From Pseudoxanthomonas sp. CF125 (GTDB taxonomy: Bacteria; Pseudomonadota; Gammaproteobacteria; Xanthomonadales; Xanthomonadaceae): a stretch of 64,000 nucleotides of DNA. The notes beneath the pieces were generated by a model, which worked only from the letters and a program-made list of their open reading frames with translations, searched no databases and was not told the DNA's origin. The stretch is taken from assembly GCF_900104085.1 (NCBI RefSeq), contig NZ_FNLD01000001.1:1780331-1844330 (forward strand). Direction: 5' to 3'. Both the position numbers and the translations under genes were made by a program. This document shows, piece after piece, positions 45,381 to 55,981 of this stretch (positions are counted from its first letter, which is position 1; each line of letters starts with the position of its first letter).

Positions 45381-47143
45381 TGTCCCTCCTTCTGCCGGCG
45401 TTCGTATTCCAGCTGGAATTTCGTTTTCAGCAAGCCGCCCGGCTCATCGGGCACACGCCGCAACCAGGCTTCGATGGCCTGTCTGCGCTCGCGCTGCTCG
45501 GGGGTTTCCGTAGCCCGGGCCACCTGCGCGCCGCTCTTGTCTGCTTGCGCGGATTGCTTGCCTGCCTGCGCCATGGCCTGTTGCATGCGTTGGCGCTGCG
45601 CCGCATCGGCGGCCTGCTGCGCTTTGGCGTCGGCAGCCTGTTGTTGCGGGGTACGCGGTTGTTCGGGCGTTTTCCCGGCGCCGGTCTTCGGCAGAGTCTG
45701 CTGCGGATTGCCCGCCTTGTCCTTTGCATCGGAAGGCTGTTGCTTGGGCTCGGTTTTGCCGTCGCCCGCTTGCCCGCTCTTCTGCTGCTGGTCTTTCTGC
45801 TTGCCCTGGTCTTGGTTTTGATTCTGGTTCTGCCCGCCTTGCGGTTTTCGCTTGCGCGCCGCATCCACCACTTTGCGGTTCTCGATTGCGTCTTCCATCT
45901 TCGGTTGCCGCTTCAGCGCCTGATCGTAGGCGGCGATCGCTTCGTCGTACTTGCCTTGCTTGGCCAGCGCATTGGCCTGGTTGTACCAGGCGTCGGCGCT
46001 GTCGATGCCCGTGAAAGCCTGCTCGGCTGCAGAGTAGTCCCCTTTGCGATAGGCATCGGCGCCGCGTTCGATGCGTGCATGCTCCTGTTGGTCGGTTCGC
46101 TGCCACCATTTGTTTTCCGCGGCTTGCGCCGTCGTTGACATCGCCAACGGCAAGCAAAGACACAACGCGACCGCGGCGAACGCACCACCGCGACGGAACG
46201 CGAACAACGCCAGCAGCATCAACGGCGGCAGCAGCCAGTAGCCCTCGTCCTGCCAGGCCAGGCCTTTCTTGCCGCGCGCGGCGCTGGCGTCGGTTTCGCG
46301 CGGCATCAGCAGTTCCAACGCGCGCAGATCGGAGTCGTCGGCAGTGACGGCCTGATAGCGGCCACCACCGACAGCGCTAAGCGCCCGCAGCGTTCCCGCC
46401 TGCAGGCGCGCCTGCGCGATGCGGCCTTCGGCAGTGCGGTATGGCGCGCCCGCAGCGGTGCCCAGTCCCAGGGCCGATACGCGATAACCCTGGCGCAGCG
46501 CCTCGGCCGCGGCGCCGTTGGCCGCCGTATCGGCGTGGTCGCTGATCAGCACGATATCGCCGCGTTCGAAACCTGCCTGTTGCAACAAACGCACCGACCA
46601 GGCGATGGCCTTGCCGGGTTGCTGTCCATCGACCGGCATCACCTCCGGTTCCAGCGCATCCAGGAACAACGCCACGTTGGCCGCATCGTCGGTGAGCGGC
46701 GCCACCGTGAACGCCTCGCCCGTATAGACCACCAGCGCGACCTGGCCGCCTGCGCGTTCGCGCAGCAAGGTGGCCAGCTTGGCGCGCGCCTGCAGCAGGC
46801 GCGATGGCGGCAAGTCCGAGGCCGCGATGCTGCTGGACAGATCCAGCGCGATCACCAGCGGCGAATGCGATTGCCACAGCGGCTGCTCGCTCTGACGCCA
46901 ACTGGGGCCGGCGAGCGCGAGGATGGTGATGACGTAACCCAGCGCGCCCATCCACAGTGCGCCGCGCACGGCCTTGCCGCCTTGTTCCAGCAGATGCGGC
47001 AGCAGATGCGCGTCCACCACGCCCTTCCATACATTGTCGTTGCGCCAACGCATGCGCCACAGCGCCCACAAGGCAGGCAAGGCCAGCAACGCCCACAGCC
47101 AGTGCGGGCGCAGCAGGTGCAACGAGTCCAGCCAGCAGCTCAT
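45377..47143 (-). CDS. VWA-TPR membrane protein (BatB/BatC fusion)
   Basis: The 588-residue product joins two Bat proteins in one chain. The N-terminal part is BatB-like: membrane helices (about 13-30, 62-80), a von Willebrand A domain with MIDAS motif DLSSSIAAS (Asp101-Ser105), and a further helix pair near 310-350. The C-terminal part is BatC-like: TPR repeats (ADAYRKGDYSAAEQAFTGI, ADAWYNQANALAKQGKYDEAIAAYDQALKRQP) followed by a long Gln/Lys-rich disordered stretch (about 455-560) with QNQNQNQDQGKQKDQQQK. The start ATG 47143 overlaps the batA stop by 4 nt. The protein probably assembles with BatA at the inner membrane. Confidence 0.87.
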   Translation of the reverse strand: MSCWLDSLHLLRPHWLWALLALPALWALWRMRWRNDNVWKGVVDAHLLPHLLEQGGKAVRGALWMGALGYVITILALAGPSWRQSEQPLWQSHSPLVIALDLSSSIAASDLPPSRLLQARAKLATLLRERAGGQVALVVYTGEAFTVAPLTDDAANVALFLDALEPEVMPVDGQQPGKAIAWSVRLLQQAGFERGDIVLISDHADTAANGAAAEALRQGYRVSALGLGTAAGAPYRTAEGRIAQARLQAGTLRALSAVGGGRYQAVTADDSDLRALELLMPRETDASAARGKKGLAWQDEGYWLLPPLMLLALFAFRRGGAFAAVALCLCLPLAMSTTAQAAENKWWQRTDQQEHARIERGADAYRKGDYSAAEQAFTGIDSADAWYNQANALAKQGKYDEAIAAYDQALKRQPKMEDAIENRKVVDAARKRKPQGGQNQNQNQDQGKQKDQQQKSGQAGDGKTEPKQQPSDAKDKAGNPQQTLPKTGAGKTPEQPRTPQQQAADAKAQQAADAAQRQRMQQAMAQAGKQSAQADKSGAQVARATETPEQRERRQAIEAWLRRVPDEPGGLLKTKFQLEYERRQKEGQ

Positions 47144-48156
47144 TGCAGCCGCCTCGGCAAAAGGAATGCGAGCAACGCGACCAGCAAGGCGGCCGCCAGC
47201 GGCCATCCGTAGCGTTCGACACGCGGACGCACGCGCGCGCCTTCCTGTTTCACCGGTTCGATGCGGTCGAGCTCGGCGTAGATGCCGGCCAGCTGCTCGG
47301 TATCACGCGCACGGAACGATTGCCCGCCGGTTTCCTGCGCGATCTTCTTCAGCGTTTCCTCGTCTATCTCGTCTTCGCCGCCGGGCATGGGCACGGTGAG
47401 GCCGAAGATGGAAAAACCTCGGCCCGATCCACCGAAGGCGATGGTGTGGATGCGAACACCTTCGGCTTTGGCCAGTTCGGCCGCCTTGAGCGGATCGAGC
47501 ACGCCAGCGGTGTTGACGCCGTCGGTCAGCAGGATCAGCACGCGCTGGCCCTTGGGCTGATCGCGCAGGCGTTTCACCGCCAGACCGATGGCATCGCCGA
47601 TGGCGGTCTCGCGCCCTGCCAGGCCAGCGACGCTGTCGCGCAACTGGTCGCGCACCGAATCGCGGTCCAGGGTCAGCGGCGTCAACGCGTACGCGCGCTG
47701 GCCGAACACCAGCAGTCCCACCCGGTCGCCTGCGCGGCGATCGAGAAAATCCGCCAGCACCGCCTTGGCCGCCGTGAGCCGGTCGACCACATTGCCGCCC
47801 AGCTCCATGTCCGGCTCGCTCATGCTGCCGGACAGGTCCACGGCAAGCATCAGATCGCGACCGCTTTGCGGTGGCGCCACCGCTTCGCCAAGTTGCTGTG
47901 GACGCGCCGCGGCGGCGCAGAGCAGAAACCACGCCAGCCAGGCCAGGGCAGCGATATGCAACCGCCGCGAACGCCCGCCGAGCGTGGCGATGGCATCCAG
48001 CCGCCTGCCGTAGGGCACCTTCAGCGACGCCGAAGTACTGCGATGGGGCGGCAACAGCCAGCCGGCCAGCCACGGCAGCGGGAAAGCGAGCCACATCCAC
48101 GGCCAGGCGAAGCCGCCGAACGCGATCTTCAGCGTCTCGAGCCAGGAATCGATCAT
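47140..48156 (-). CDS. batA: BatA-like VWA-domain membrane protein
   Basis: The 338-residue product has membrane helices near 14-35 and 68-83, a von Willebrand A domain with MIDAS motif DLSGSMSE (Asp107-Ser111), the ILLTDGVNTAGV segment that completes the metal site, and a C-terminal helix (WPLAAALLVALLAFLLP). VWA domains bind partner proteins through a divalent cation and often work with MoxR AAA+ ATPases, one of which heads this operon. It overlaps both neighbours by 4 nt. Confidence 0.9.
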   Translation of the reverse strand: MIDSWLETLKIAFGGFAWPWMWLAFPLPWLAGWLLPPHRSTSASLKVPYGRRLDAIATLGGRSRRLHIAALAWLAWFLLCAAAARPQQLGEAVAPPQSGRDLMLAVDLSGSMSEPDMELGGNVVDRLTAAKAVLADFLDRRAGDRVGLLVFGQRAYALTPLTLDRDSVRDQLRDSVAGLAGRETAIGDAIGLAVKRLRDQPKGQRVLILLTDGVNTAGVLDPLKAAELAKAEGVRIHTIAFGGSGRGFSIFGLTVPMPGGEDEIDEETLKKIAQETGGQSFRARDTEQLAGIYAELDRIEPVKQEGARVRPRVERYGWPLAAALLVALLAFLLPRRLQ

Positions 48157-48605
48157 TTCCGACCCGCCATCAATTCAAGGAAGCGCACACGCGCCAGCGC
48201 TTTAGCTGCGGCGAACTCGTCCGTCGGCACTTCGCGGCGATACCCTCCTTCCAGCAGCATTCGTCCAACGCCTTCACTGAAGGCCTTCTGCTTCTGCCCA
48301 TCAAGCAGGCGCAGCCAGTCTTCGCTTTGCAGACTGTCCGCCTGCTTATTCACACGTCGCGCCGCGCGCCGCAGCAGCTCCGAAATAGCCGCCACTTGCG
48401 CGGCGGGCGCGGCGTCGCCGCAAGCGTCGTCGAAGAGTTTCTGCCAAGCGAGCTTCCTGCGCCGACGCTGTCGCCCGACCCACCACAGAATCGCGAATAC
48501 CAGCGCTATCGCACCGGCCGCCAGCCACCAACCTGACGCCGGCGGCCACCACGAGGGCGCTGGCGGCACATGCACGTCGCGAAGCACCAGTTCCTGCGCC
48601 TGCAT
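48153..48605 (-). CDS. DUF4381 family membrane protein
   Basis: The 150-residue product starts LVLRDVHVPPAPSWWPPASGWWLAAGAIALVFAILWW, that is, a short Pro/Trp-rich periplasmic piece followed by one helix. A basic cytoplasmic segment follows (GRQRRRRKLAW) and a helical tail with AAISELLRRAARRVNKQADSLQSEDWLRLLD. This matches DUF4381, found between the DUF58 and VWA genes in MoxR operons. Function unknown. Overlaps batA by 4 nt and the DUF58 gene by 1 nt. Confidence 0.87.
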   Translation of the reverse strand: MQAQELVLRDVHVPPAPSWWPPASGWWLAAGAIALVFAILWWVGRQRRRRKLAWQKLFDDACGDAAPAAQVAAISELLRRAARRVNKQADSLQSEDWLRLLDGQKQKAFSEGVGRMLLEGGYRREVPTDEFAAAKALARVRFLELMAGRK

Positions 48606-49513
48606 CAGGCCACCTGCGATTGCGCGCGGCCGAGCAGCGGCAGCCAGGATTCGCTGGGCGCATCGCCTTGCAGCGAATACGCGCGCACGCCACGGCGCGG
48701 CAGGTTCTCCAGCGCGCTTTCGATCGGGCGGCCGAACTCCTGCCGCCAACGTTGGCGTTGCGTAGCGTTGCCCAGGTCCAGTTCGACACGATGGTCGCCT
48801 AGCGAGAACGGCAGCATTGCCTTGGGAGGCTCGGTTTCCAGCGCGTCGGTCAACAGCAGGACGACCACTTCGTGGTGCATGGCCAGCGCGGGCCAGCGCG
48901 ATTCCGGAATCGCCGCAATACTGCGCGGATCGGCCAGCACGATCAGCCGCGAGCCGGGACGCAGCAGGCGCGTGGCGCTATCCAGCGCCGAGGCCAGACC
49001 CGAATCGTCCTTGGGCGGTTGCGAGTACCAGCGCACCAGCGCGTCGAGCACGCGCAATGCGCCGCGTGCGCCCGATGCGGGCGGCACAGGCGCCTCCTGC
49101 CGGCTGCCGCGCAGAATGGCGACACGGTCGCCGTCGCGCACCGCCGCCCACACCGCCACCGCCGCCGCCCGCGCCGCCTGCACCGATTTGTAGCGGACAC
49201 GCGTGCCGAAATACAGCGCCGGCGAAGTATCGGCCACGATCAAGGTCAGCCGCTCGCGTTCGGCCTGGAACAACTTGGTATGCGTGCGGCCGCTGCGCGC
49301 GGTAAGCCGCCAGTCGATATGGCGCACATCGTCGCCGGCCACGTACTCGCGCGATTCGGCGTACTCCATCCCGCGCCCGCGCGCGCTGGATTGCGCCGGA
49401 CCGGCGACGTTATATCTTCCCTTGCGTGCGGGCGGCCTTCGTTGCGCGATGGCGCGCAACGCCACCAGCTCGGCCAGTGTCGGCTTCAAACCATCGCCGG
49501 TGGACGGTTTCAT
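48605..49513 (-). CDS. DUF58 domain protein
   Basis: The 302-residue soluble protein carries the DUF58 signature GRGMEYAESREYVAGDDVRHIDWRLTARSGRTHTKLFQAERE (about 46-87), followed by a degenerate VWA-like fold (LTLIVADTSPALYFG...DGDRVAILRG...RLIVLADPRS). It is the usual partner of MoxR ATPases. The stop shares one base with the start of the DUF4381 gene; MoxR lies 19 nt upstream. Confidence 0.9.
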   Translation of the reverse strand: MKPSTGDGLKPTLAELVALRAIAQRRPPARKGRYNVAGPAQSSARGRGMEYAESREYVAGDDVRHIDWRLTARSGRTHTKLFQAERERLTLIVADTSPALYFGTRVRYKSVQAARAAAVAVWAAVRDGDRVAILRGSRQEAPVPPASGARGALRVLDALVRWYSQPPKDDSGLASALDSATRLLRPGSRLIVLADPRSIAAIPESRWPALAMHHEVVVLLLTDALETEPPKAMLPFSLGDHRVELDLGNATQRQRWRQEFGRPIESALENLPRRGVRAYSLQGDAPSESWLPLLGRAQSQVA

Positions 49514-49532
49514 CCGTCTGCCTCCTCGCCGC

Positions 49533-50555
49533 TCAGGGCAGCGGTACGGCGGCGATCAGCGCGGCGACCAGCTTGTCGCCATCCCAACCTTCGGCCGTGG
49601 CCTCGTAACTGGGCAATACGCGATGCCGCAGCACGTCGGGCGCGATCGCGCGGACGTCGTCGGGGGTGACGTAGTCCCGCCCCGCCAGCCAGGCGCGCGC
49701 GCGCGCGCAACGCTCGAGCGCGATCGAGCCGCGAGGGCTCGCGCCCCATGCGATACGCCGCCCCAATTGCGCGTCGTAGCGCTTGGCGTCGCGGGAAGCC
49801 AGCACCAGTTCAATAAGGTAGCGCTCAAGTTGCGGCGCCACGTGCAGATCAAGCACGGCCGCGCGCGCGGCGAAGACGTCTTCGATCGGCAACCGCGCAA
49901 CCGCTTCGGCGGTGTGCTGCAAGGTATCGCGCGCGCGTTCGCGCGCCAGCCGCAGGATTTCCGTCTCGGCCGCCGCTTCCGGATAACCAATGCGCACATG
50001 CATCAGGAAACGGTCCAGCTGCGCTTCCGGCAGCGGGAACGTGCCCTCCTGCTCAATGGGATTCTGCGTGGCCATCACCAGGAACAACTGCGGCAACGGA
50101 TAGGTGTGGCGGCCGACCGTCACCTGGCGCTCGCCCATCGCCTCCAGCAAGGCGGACTGCACCTTGGCCGGCGCGCGGTTGATCTCGTCCGCCAGCAGGA
50201 TGGGGTGGAAGATCGGACCGGGCTGGAACTCGAAACGCCCGTCCTGCGGGCGCCAGACTTCGGTACCGGTCAGATCGGCCGGCAACAGGTCCGGCGTGAA
50301 TTGCACACGGGCGAAATCGGCCTGCAAGCGCGAAGCCAGGGCTCGGATCGCGGTGGTCTTGGCCAAGCCGGGCGCACCTTCCACCAGTAGGTGGCCATCG
50401 GCCAGCAACGCGATCAGCAGGCGTTCGACCAGCGCGGACTGGCCGACGATGGTCTCCGAGAGACCGTCGCGCAAAGCGCCGAATGCCTTGTGGAGCCGGG
50501 AATTGCCGGCAATGACGGGCGGATCGGCAGCGATGCCGGCGTTCTGGCTGTCCAT
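49533..50555 (-). CDS. MoxR family AAA+ ATPase
   Basis: MoxR ATPases act as chaperones that insert cofactors or help assemble complexes together with VWA proteins. The 340-residue product has Walker A GAPGLAKT (60-67), Walker B LLADEINRAPAKVQSALLEAM (about 120-140), sensor-1 VMATQNPIEQEGTFPLPEAQLDRFL, and the arginine-rich GASPRGSIALERCARARAWLAGRDYVTPDDV lid segment. It is the first gene of the operon MoxR-DUF58-DUF4381-BatA-BatB/C-BatD. ATG 50555 was chosen; an upstream start at 50630 is possible but adds residues without similarity. Confidence 0.92.
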   Translation of the reverse strand: MDSQNAGIAADPPVIAGNSRLHKAFGALRDGLSETIVGQSALVERLLIALLADGHLLVEGAPGLAKTTAIRALASRLQADFARVQFTPDLLPADLTGTEVWRPQDGRFEFQPGPIFHPILLADEINRAPAKVQSALLEAMGERQVTVGRHTYPLPQLFLVMATQNPIEQEGTFPLPEAQLDRFLMHVRIGYPEAAAETEILRLARERARDTLQHTAEAVARLPIEDVFAARAAVLDLHVAPQLERYLIELVLASRDAKRYDAQLGRRIAWGASPRGSIALERCARARAWLAGRDYVTPDDVRAIAPDVLRHRVLPSYEATAEGWDGDKLVAALIAAVPLP

Positions 50556-50660
50556 GGGCACTTGATCTGTCAGGGCGTCGCTCGATTCTGACCGATCGGA
50601 GAACCGATGGTTCACTGCCGATGGCGGCATATTCCCACTTGTTCAGCAACGTCGTTTGCA

Positions 50661-50689
50661 AATAAAAACGGGGCCGCGTGCGGCCCCGT
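50661..50689 (-). terminator. Strong intrinsic terminator after pilQ
   Basis: Stem ACGGGGCCG (50668-50676) and CGGCCCCGT (50681-50689) with loop CGTG. On the minus strand it is followed at once by TTTTTATT. It lies 24 nt past the pilQ stop and ends the pilMNOPQ transcript before the MoxR operon. Confidence 0.9.
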
Positions 50690-50713
50690 CGAATTCGATG
50701 CTATTGCGGCGTA

Positions 50714-52615
50714 TCAGCGCTTGGCGACCGTCAACACTTTCGGAGTGATGAAAATCAACAGCTCCGCCTTTTCCTTCTGGCGGCCTTTCTTCTTGAAGAG
50801 ATTGCCCAGGAACGGAATGTCGCCGAGGAACGGGATCTTGGACAGGCTGCTGCGATCGGTGAACTCGTATACACCGCCGATCACCACCGTCTGCCCATCC
50901 TCCACCAGAACCGCGGTGGTGATCTCGCGCTTGTTGATCTGGGGGACCGCGCCGTAATCGCCGATATTGATAAAGCTGTCGACTTCGTCTTTCTTGACGT
51001 TGAGGTTCAGGAAGACGCGGCCGTCATTGGTGATCGTCGGGGTGACCTTCAACTCGAGCAATGCTTCCTTGAATTGCACGTTGGGGGTCGCCGTACCATT
51101 CGCACCCCCTGTGACGGTCACATAGCCGATTTCGCGACCCTGCCTGATGACCGCTTCTCGTTGGTTCGCCGTTACCAATCTTGGGTTGGAAATGACTTCG
51201 CCACGGCCCTCTTCCTGCAGCGCCGACAGTTCGATGTCCAGCGAGAAGTTGGCTCCCAGCAGGGTATAGGCGAGCGAACCGGGGGTGCCATCGACGAAGC
51301 CGCCGGCAGGCAGGTCGACGTTGAAGCCGCCCCGATTGTTTCCCGTACCACCCGTGTTTCCGGAAGCGGTGTCGCCGATAACAGCCGTATTGCCGCCGTA
51401 CTGGTGCTTGCCGGACACACCGAAACGGGCACCCAGGTCACGTGCGAAGCTGTCGGTCGCGATGACGATGCGGCCCTCGATCAACACCTGATCGACTGGC
51501 CGGTCGATGACGTTGATCAGTTCGCGCATCTGCGCGACCTTTTTCGGGATGTCGCTGATCATTAGTGTGTTGGTGCGCTCATCGGCCACAAGGCGGCCGC
51601 GCTGCGACAGAAAGCCATTTTCCTGATTGTTTCCTCCGCCACCACCGCCACCGCCGCTACCACCACCGTTGCCGATGCCCTTCGCTTCGGTCAACGCTTT
51701 GAATATCTCGGTAGCGCTGTGATAGTTGATCTGCACGTAATCGGTGATCAGGTCCACGCGATTGTCGATGGCGATGCGCGCGTCTTCCTTGTCCTGCTCG
51801 AACTTGGCCAGCTCCGGCTGCGGCGCGACCCAGACCACGCCGCCTTCACGGCGCTGGTCCAGCCCCTTCGCGCGCAAAACGATATCGAGCGCCTGGTCCC
51901 ACGGCACGTTGACCAATCGCAAGGTGACGTTGCCCTGGACGGTGTCGGAAGCCACGATGTTGAGGTTGGATTCCTCCGCTATCAGCTGCAACACGGTGCG
52001 GACCGGAACGTCCTGAAAATTGAACGTGACCGGGCGGCCCTTGTAGGCGCGCGGGGCGGCGGCCACGCTCGCCGAACCTGCGGCGACCGAGGACGAGGCC
52101 GAAGCGCCCATCGCCGATTGCGCCGCGCGCGGCACGATTTCCACGATGTATTCGTTGCCGGTCTGGTAAGCGAGGGACTCGAACGCGCCATTGGTGCTCA
52201 GCACCACCTGGGTGCCGCTGCCCGAAGCGTGCGCGTCGATGCGCTGCACGGGGGTGGCGAAATCGACGACGTTCATCGGTCGCTGCAGCGCGGCGGGAAG
52301 CACGGCATTGCCGACGTCCACGACCACCGAAGACCCCTGGTTGCGCAAGTCGGGCATCGCCCCCTTGCCGTTGAAACGGACGATCAGTCTGCCCGCCCCT
52401 CCATCGCCTCGCTTGAAGTCGATGTTGGCGATCTCCAGCTTGCCCGTCGCTTGCCGCGCGGGATCGGCATTGCCTGCTACTGCGGCGGGAGCCGGCGCGG
52501 CGGCCGTGGCTACGCCGGCCACGGCCAGCAAACCGATAGCTAGGCCAAGGCGGCAGACCCCATGGGTGGCCAAGCGCCGGAAGGGCAATGGGCTGTGAAC
52601 GTTCGAAGCGGTCAT
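50714..52615 (-). CDS. pilQ: Type IV pilus secretin
   Basis: PilQ forms the outer-membrane pore through which the type IV pilus passes. The 633-residue product has a signal peptide (to about residue 40), AMIN domains (LEIANIDFKRGDGGAGRLIVRF), an STN/N0 domain (VTFNFQDVPVRTVLQLIAEESNLNIVASDTVQGNVTLRLVNVPWDQALDIVL), an N1/KH domain, and the secretin core with VISNPRLVTANQREAVIRQGREIGY and TAVLVEDGQTVVIGGVYE...IPFLGDIPFLGNLFK. A Gly run (GNGGGSGGGGGGGG) interrupts the N1 region. ATG 52615 has AGGGGA 7 nt upstream and is preferred; ATG 52633, overlapping the pilP stop, is the alternative. Confidence 0.95.
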   Translation of the reverse strand: MTASNVHSPLPFRRLATHGVCRLGLAIGLLAVAGVATAAAPAPAAVAGNADPARQATGKLEIANIDFKRGDGGAGRLIVRFNGKGAMPDLRNQGSSVVVDVGNAVLPAALQRPMNVVDFATPVQRIDAHASGSGTQVVLSTNGAFESLAYQTGNEYIVEIVPRAAQSAMGASASSSVAAGSASVAAAPRAYKGRPVTFNFQDVPVRTVLQLIAEESNLNIVASDTVQGNVTLRLVNVPWDQALDIVLRAKGLDQRREGGVVWVAPQPELAKFEQDKEDARIAIDNRVDLITDYVQINYHSATEIFKALTEAKGIGNGGGSGGGGGGGGNNQENGFLSQRGRLVADERTNTLMISDIPKKVAQMRELINVIDRPVDQVLIEGRIVIATDSFARDLGARFGVSGKHQYGGNTAVIGDTASGNTGGTGNNRGGFNVDLPAGGFVDGTPGSLAYTLLGANFSLDIELSALQEEGRGEVISNPRLVTANQREAVIRQGREIGYVTVTGGANGTATPNVQFKEALLELKVTPTITNDGRVFLNLNVKKDEVDSFINIGDYGAVPQINKREITTAVLVEDGQTVVIGGVYEFTDRSSLSKIPFLGDIPFLGNLFKKKGRQKEKAELLIFITPKVLTVAKR

Positions 52616-52629
52616 CGTGTATCCCCTAA

Positions 52630-53178
52630 TCATTGATCTTCAAGCGCAATCGACGCAGGCCTTTCCAGCCAGCCGCCCGCACCGTCCGGCACAAGTTCGA
52701 CAAGTTCAATGCGATCTTCATGGACGCCGGTGATGCGACCATCGCTTTGCCCCAAGTAAGCGCCCGGCCGCACCCTGTAGGTGACCTTGTCCGGCGCCAT
52801 CACCAATGCAATCAGTCCCGCGCCCTTGCCGATCGTGCCGACCATGTCCAGGCTATCCAGCGGATATTGCTCCAGCGTTTCCTTGCGCCGGTTCGGATCC
52901 GGTCGCAGGCCACCGCCATCGGTGTTGCTCCAGGCATCGCTGAAGGGATCGCGAAGGGTTTGCGCGGCGTATTCGAAGGTCTCGAACTGCTGCATGACCG
53001 GCAATGGCTCAAGCGCGGGCGCCGGGCGAGCCTGGACGTCGGCGACCCACTTCTCAAGATTGGGCGCATCGCCAGGCGTGCTGGTGATGCTGCGGGCGCA
53101 GCCGGTCGCCGCCAGAGCGATCAGCAGCACGCAAAGCCGACGGGAAAAGCGATTCGGTTTCTCGAGAGCCATGCTCAT
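52630..53178 (-). CDS. pilP: Type IV pilus assembly lipoprotein
   Basis: PilP is the periplasmic lipoprotein that links the PilN/PilO inner-membrane pair to the secretin PilQ. The 182-residue product has a lipoprotein signal (LCVLLIALAATGCARS; lipidated Cys near residue 27), a flexible stretch, and the PilP beta domain (LDSLDMVGTIGKGAGLIALVMAPDKVTYRVRPGAYLGQSDGRITGVHEDRIELVELV). Its start and stop each overlap the neighbouring gene by 4 nt or fewer, as usual in this operon. Confidence 0.94.
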   Translation of the reverse strand: MSMALEKPNRFSRRLCVLLIALAATGCARSITSTPGDAPNLEKWVADVQARPAPALEPLPVMQQFETFEYAAQTLRDPFSDAWSNTDGGGLRPDPNRRKETLEQYPLDSLDMVGTIGKGAGLIALVMAPDKVTYRVRPGAYLGQSDGRITGVHEDRIELVELVPDGAGGWLERPASIALEDQ

Positions 53179-53885
53179 GCTCCACCACCGGCGGCTGGCG
53201 CTGGCGTTGCAGGCGGAGTCGCGCCCCCGGCGGCCTTGGCCGCTTCGGCAGCTTTCTTTTCCTGCGCTGCGGTTTCTTCTTCGTCCAGGTACCGGTAGGT
53301 CTTGACCGTGCCGGATAGCTCCAGGGCGCTGTTGTCGGTGATCCGGCCCTTGGTGTCCCGGGGCTTGAGCGAGATGTCGTGCATGGTCAGGATCACCACG
53401 CGCGGCAGCGACGCCACGCCGCTCACGAACGCGCCGAACTGGTGGTAGCTGCCCACCATGCGCAGTGCGATCGGTTTCTCGGCGTAGAACTCCTTGGGAG
53501 TTTCCGGGCCGGGCTGGAACAGCTCATTGGCCAGGCCGCTGGACAGAGCGGTCTGCGAGATGTCCACGATCAGGTCCGGCATTTCCGTCTTGCTGGGCAG
53601 CTGGCGCAACATCTGCTGCAGAACCTGCTCCATCTGGGCCAACTGCTGCTTCAAGGGTTCGAGATTGGCGGCGCGACCGGCCTTGTCTTCGAAATCGCGG
53701 CGAAGGTCGGACTCCTGGCGCTCGAGTCCTTCCAACTCCTCGCGCTTGCCCTTGATCAGCAGGAAATAAGCGAGAAACAGAATCAACAAGCCCACCAGTA
53801 CACAGAACCCGATCTTGTAGTTCTGCGGCCAGTTGCCGATGTTGTTGAAATCGAGGTCGCTGATTTTTACTTTCTTCTGGCTCAT
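53175..53885 (-). CDS. pilO: Type IV pilus assembly protein PilO
   Basis: PilO is a bitopic inner-membrane protein of the pilus alignment complex. The 236-residue product has the start KISDLDFNNIGNWPQNYKIGFCVLVGLLILFLAYFLLI (cytoplasmic tail plus one helix), a coiled-coil (REELEGLERQESDLRRDFEDKAGRAANLEPLKQQLAQMEQVLQQMLRQLP) and the ferredoxin-like periplasmic domain (FYAEKPIALRMVGSYHQFGAFVSGVASLPRVVILTMHDI). The C-terminus is Ala/Pro-rich. ATG overlaps the pilN stop. Confidence 0.94.
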   Translation of the reverse strand: MSQKKVKISDLDFNNIGNWPQNYKIGFCVLVGLLILFLAYFLLIKGKREELEGLERQESDLRRDFEDKAGRAANLEPLKQQLAQMEQVLQQMLRQLPSKTEMPDLIVDISQTALSSGLANELFQPGPETPKEFYAEKPIALRMVGSYHQFGAFVSGVASLPRVVILTMHDISLKPRDTKGRITDNSALELSGTVKTYRYLDEEETAAQEKKAAEAAKAAGGATPPATPAPAAGGGA

Positions 53886-54708
53886 GACGCCGGCCTCCCC
53901 TGATTCGTCGGCGCCGGCTTCTCAGCCGGTGTATTGGACGGCGAAGTGGCGGCGGGTGCGGCTGCGGGCGTCGTCGCCGGGGCCGCGCCGGGTGCCGGCG
54001 CAGCGGCGGGTGCTGGGCTCACGGACGGGGGGGCCGCCGGAACCGGCGCCGCAGGCATGTTTGCAGCGGTGTTCGCGCCCGACTCCGCAGTACCTGCGGC
54101 AGCCGGCACGTTGCCTTCGGCATCGGGAGCGTTCGGGTTCGCCAATTTCACTTTCAAGGTGAAGACATACGGAAGCTGGCGCGCTTCGGAGGTCACCACG
54201 GCCGCGCCGGCCGCTTTGTCTTCCGCCTTGGCCTCGATGATCGACAGGTCGGGGTTGGTCATCCAACCAGAACCTTCCAGATTGCGCATGTAGTTGCTGA
54301 CCCGCGCATTGGACTGCGCGCGGCCTTCCAGGGTGAGGATCTCGCCTTCCTGCTTGATGCTGGCCAGGGCCACGCCATCGGGAATGGTGCGCACCAGCGA
54401 ATCGAACAGATGCACCATCTGCGAACGGTTGGCCTGCAGCTGCTCGATCACTTTCTTGCGCGCCAGCAGGCGGTCTTTCTGCTTGTCCAGGGCTTCGATC
54501 TCCTTGATCTTGCCCTCCACTTTCTGGATCTCGGCCTGCAGGAACTGGTTGCGGGTGTTCTGGCCGCTGATCTGCTGGCCGTAGTGGAACCAGATCAGGA
54601 ACGACAGCACCAGCCCGCCCGCGGCCGCCAGGCCCAGCATGCCGTAGAACTCTTTCTGTCGATTGGCGCGCCGCTCGGCGCGCCAGGGGAGAAGATTGAT
54701 CTTCGCCA

Positions 54709-54709
<1 letters not shown>
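53882..54709 (-). CDS. pilN: Type IV pilus assembly protein PilN
   Basis: PilN links the cytoplasmic PilM to PilO and PilP. The 275-residue product begins with the conserved PilM-binding tail MAKINLLPWRAERRANRQKEF. One transmembrane helix (LGLAAAGGLVLSFLIWF), a coiled-coil (about 50-85) and the periplasmic PilN fold (LVRTIPDGVALASIKQEGEILTLEGRAQSNARVSNYMRNLEGSGWM) follow. The last 80 residues are an unusually long Ala/Pro/Thr-rich tail (PAAPVPAAPPSVSPAPAAAP). The frame is open upstream inside pilM but the INLLPW motif fixes the start at 54709, sharing one base with the pilM stop. Confidence 0.94.
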
Positions 54710-55812
<1,103 letters not shown>

Positions 55813-55981
55813 TTAATAACGAAGTTTTCACCACTTGCAATAGCCGTTAACCAGCCTGTGCGGCTTGTCACGGTTCACTAAAGATGTCCGGCAAGTCACT
55901 GTTTCCCCCCGGAACGTAACCGCCCTACCCCGAGTCATCTATACTCCCGCGCCACGTATTCTGCAATCGGAATCTGACCGG

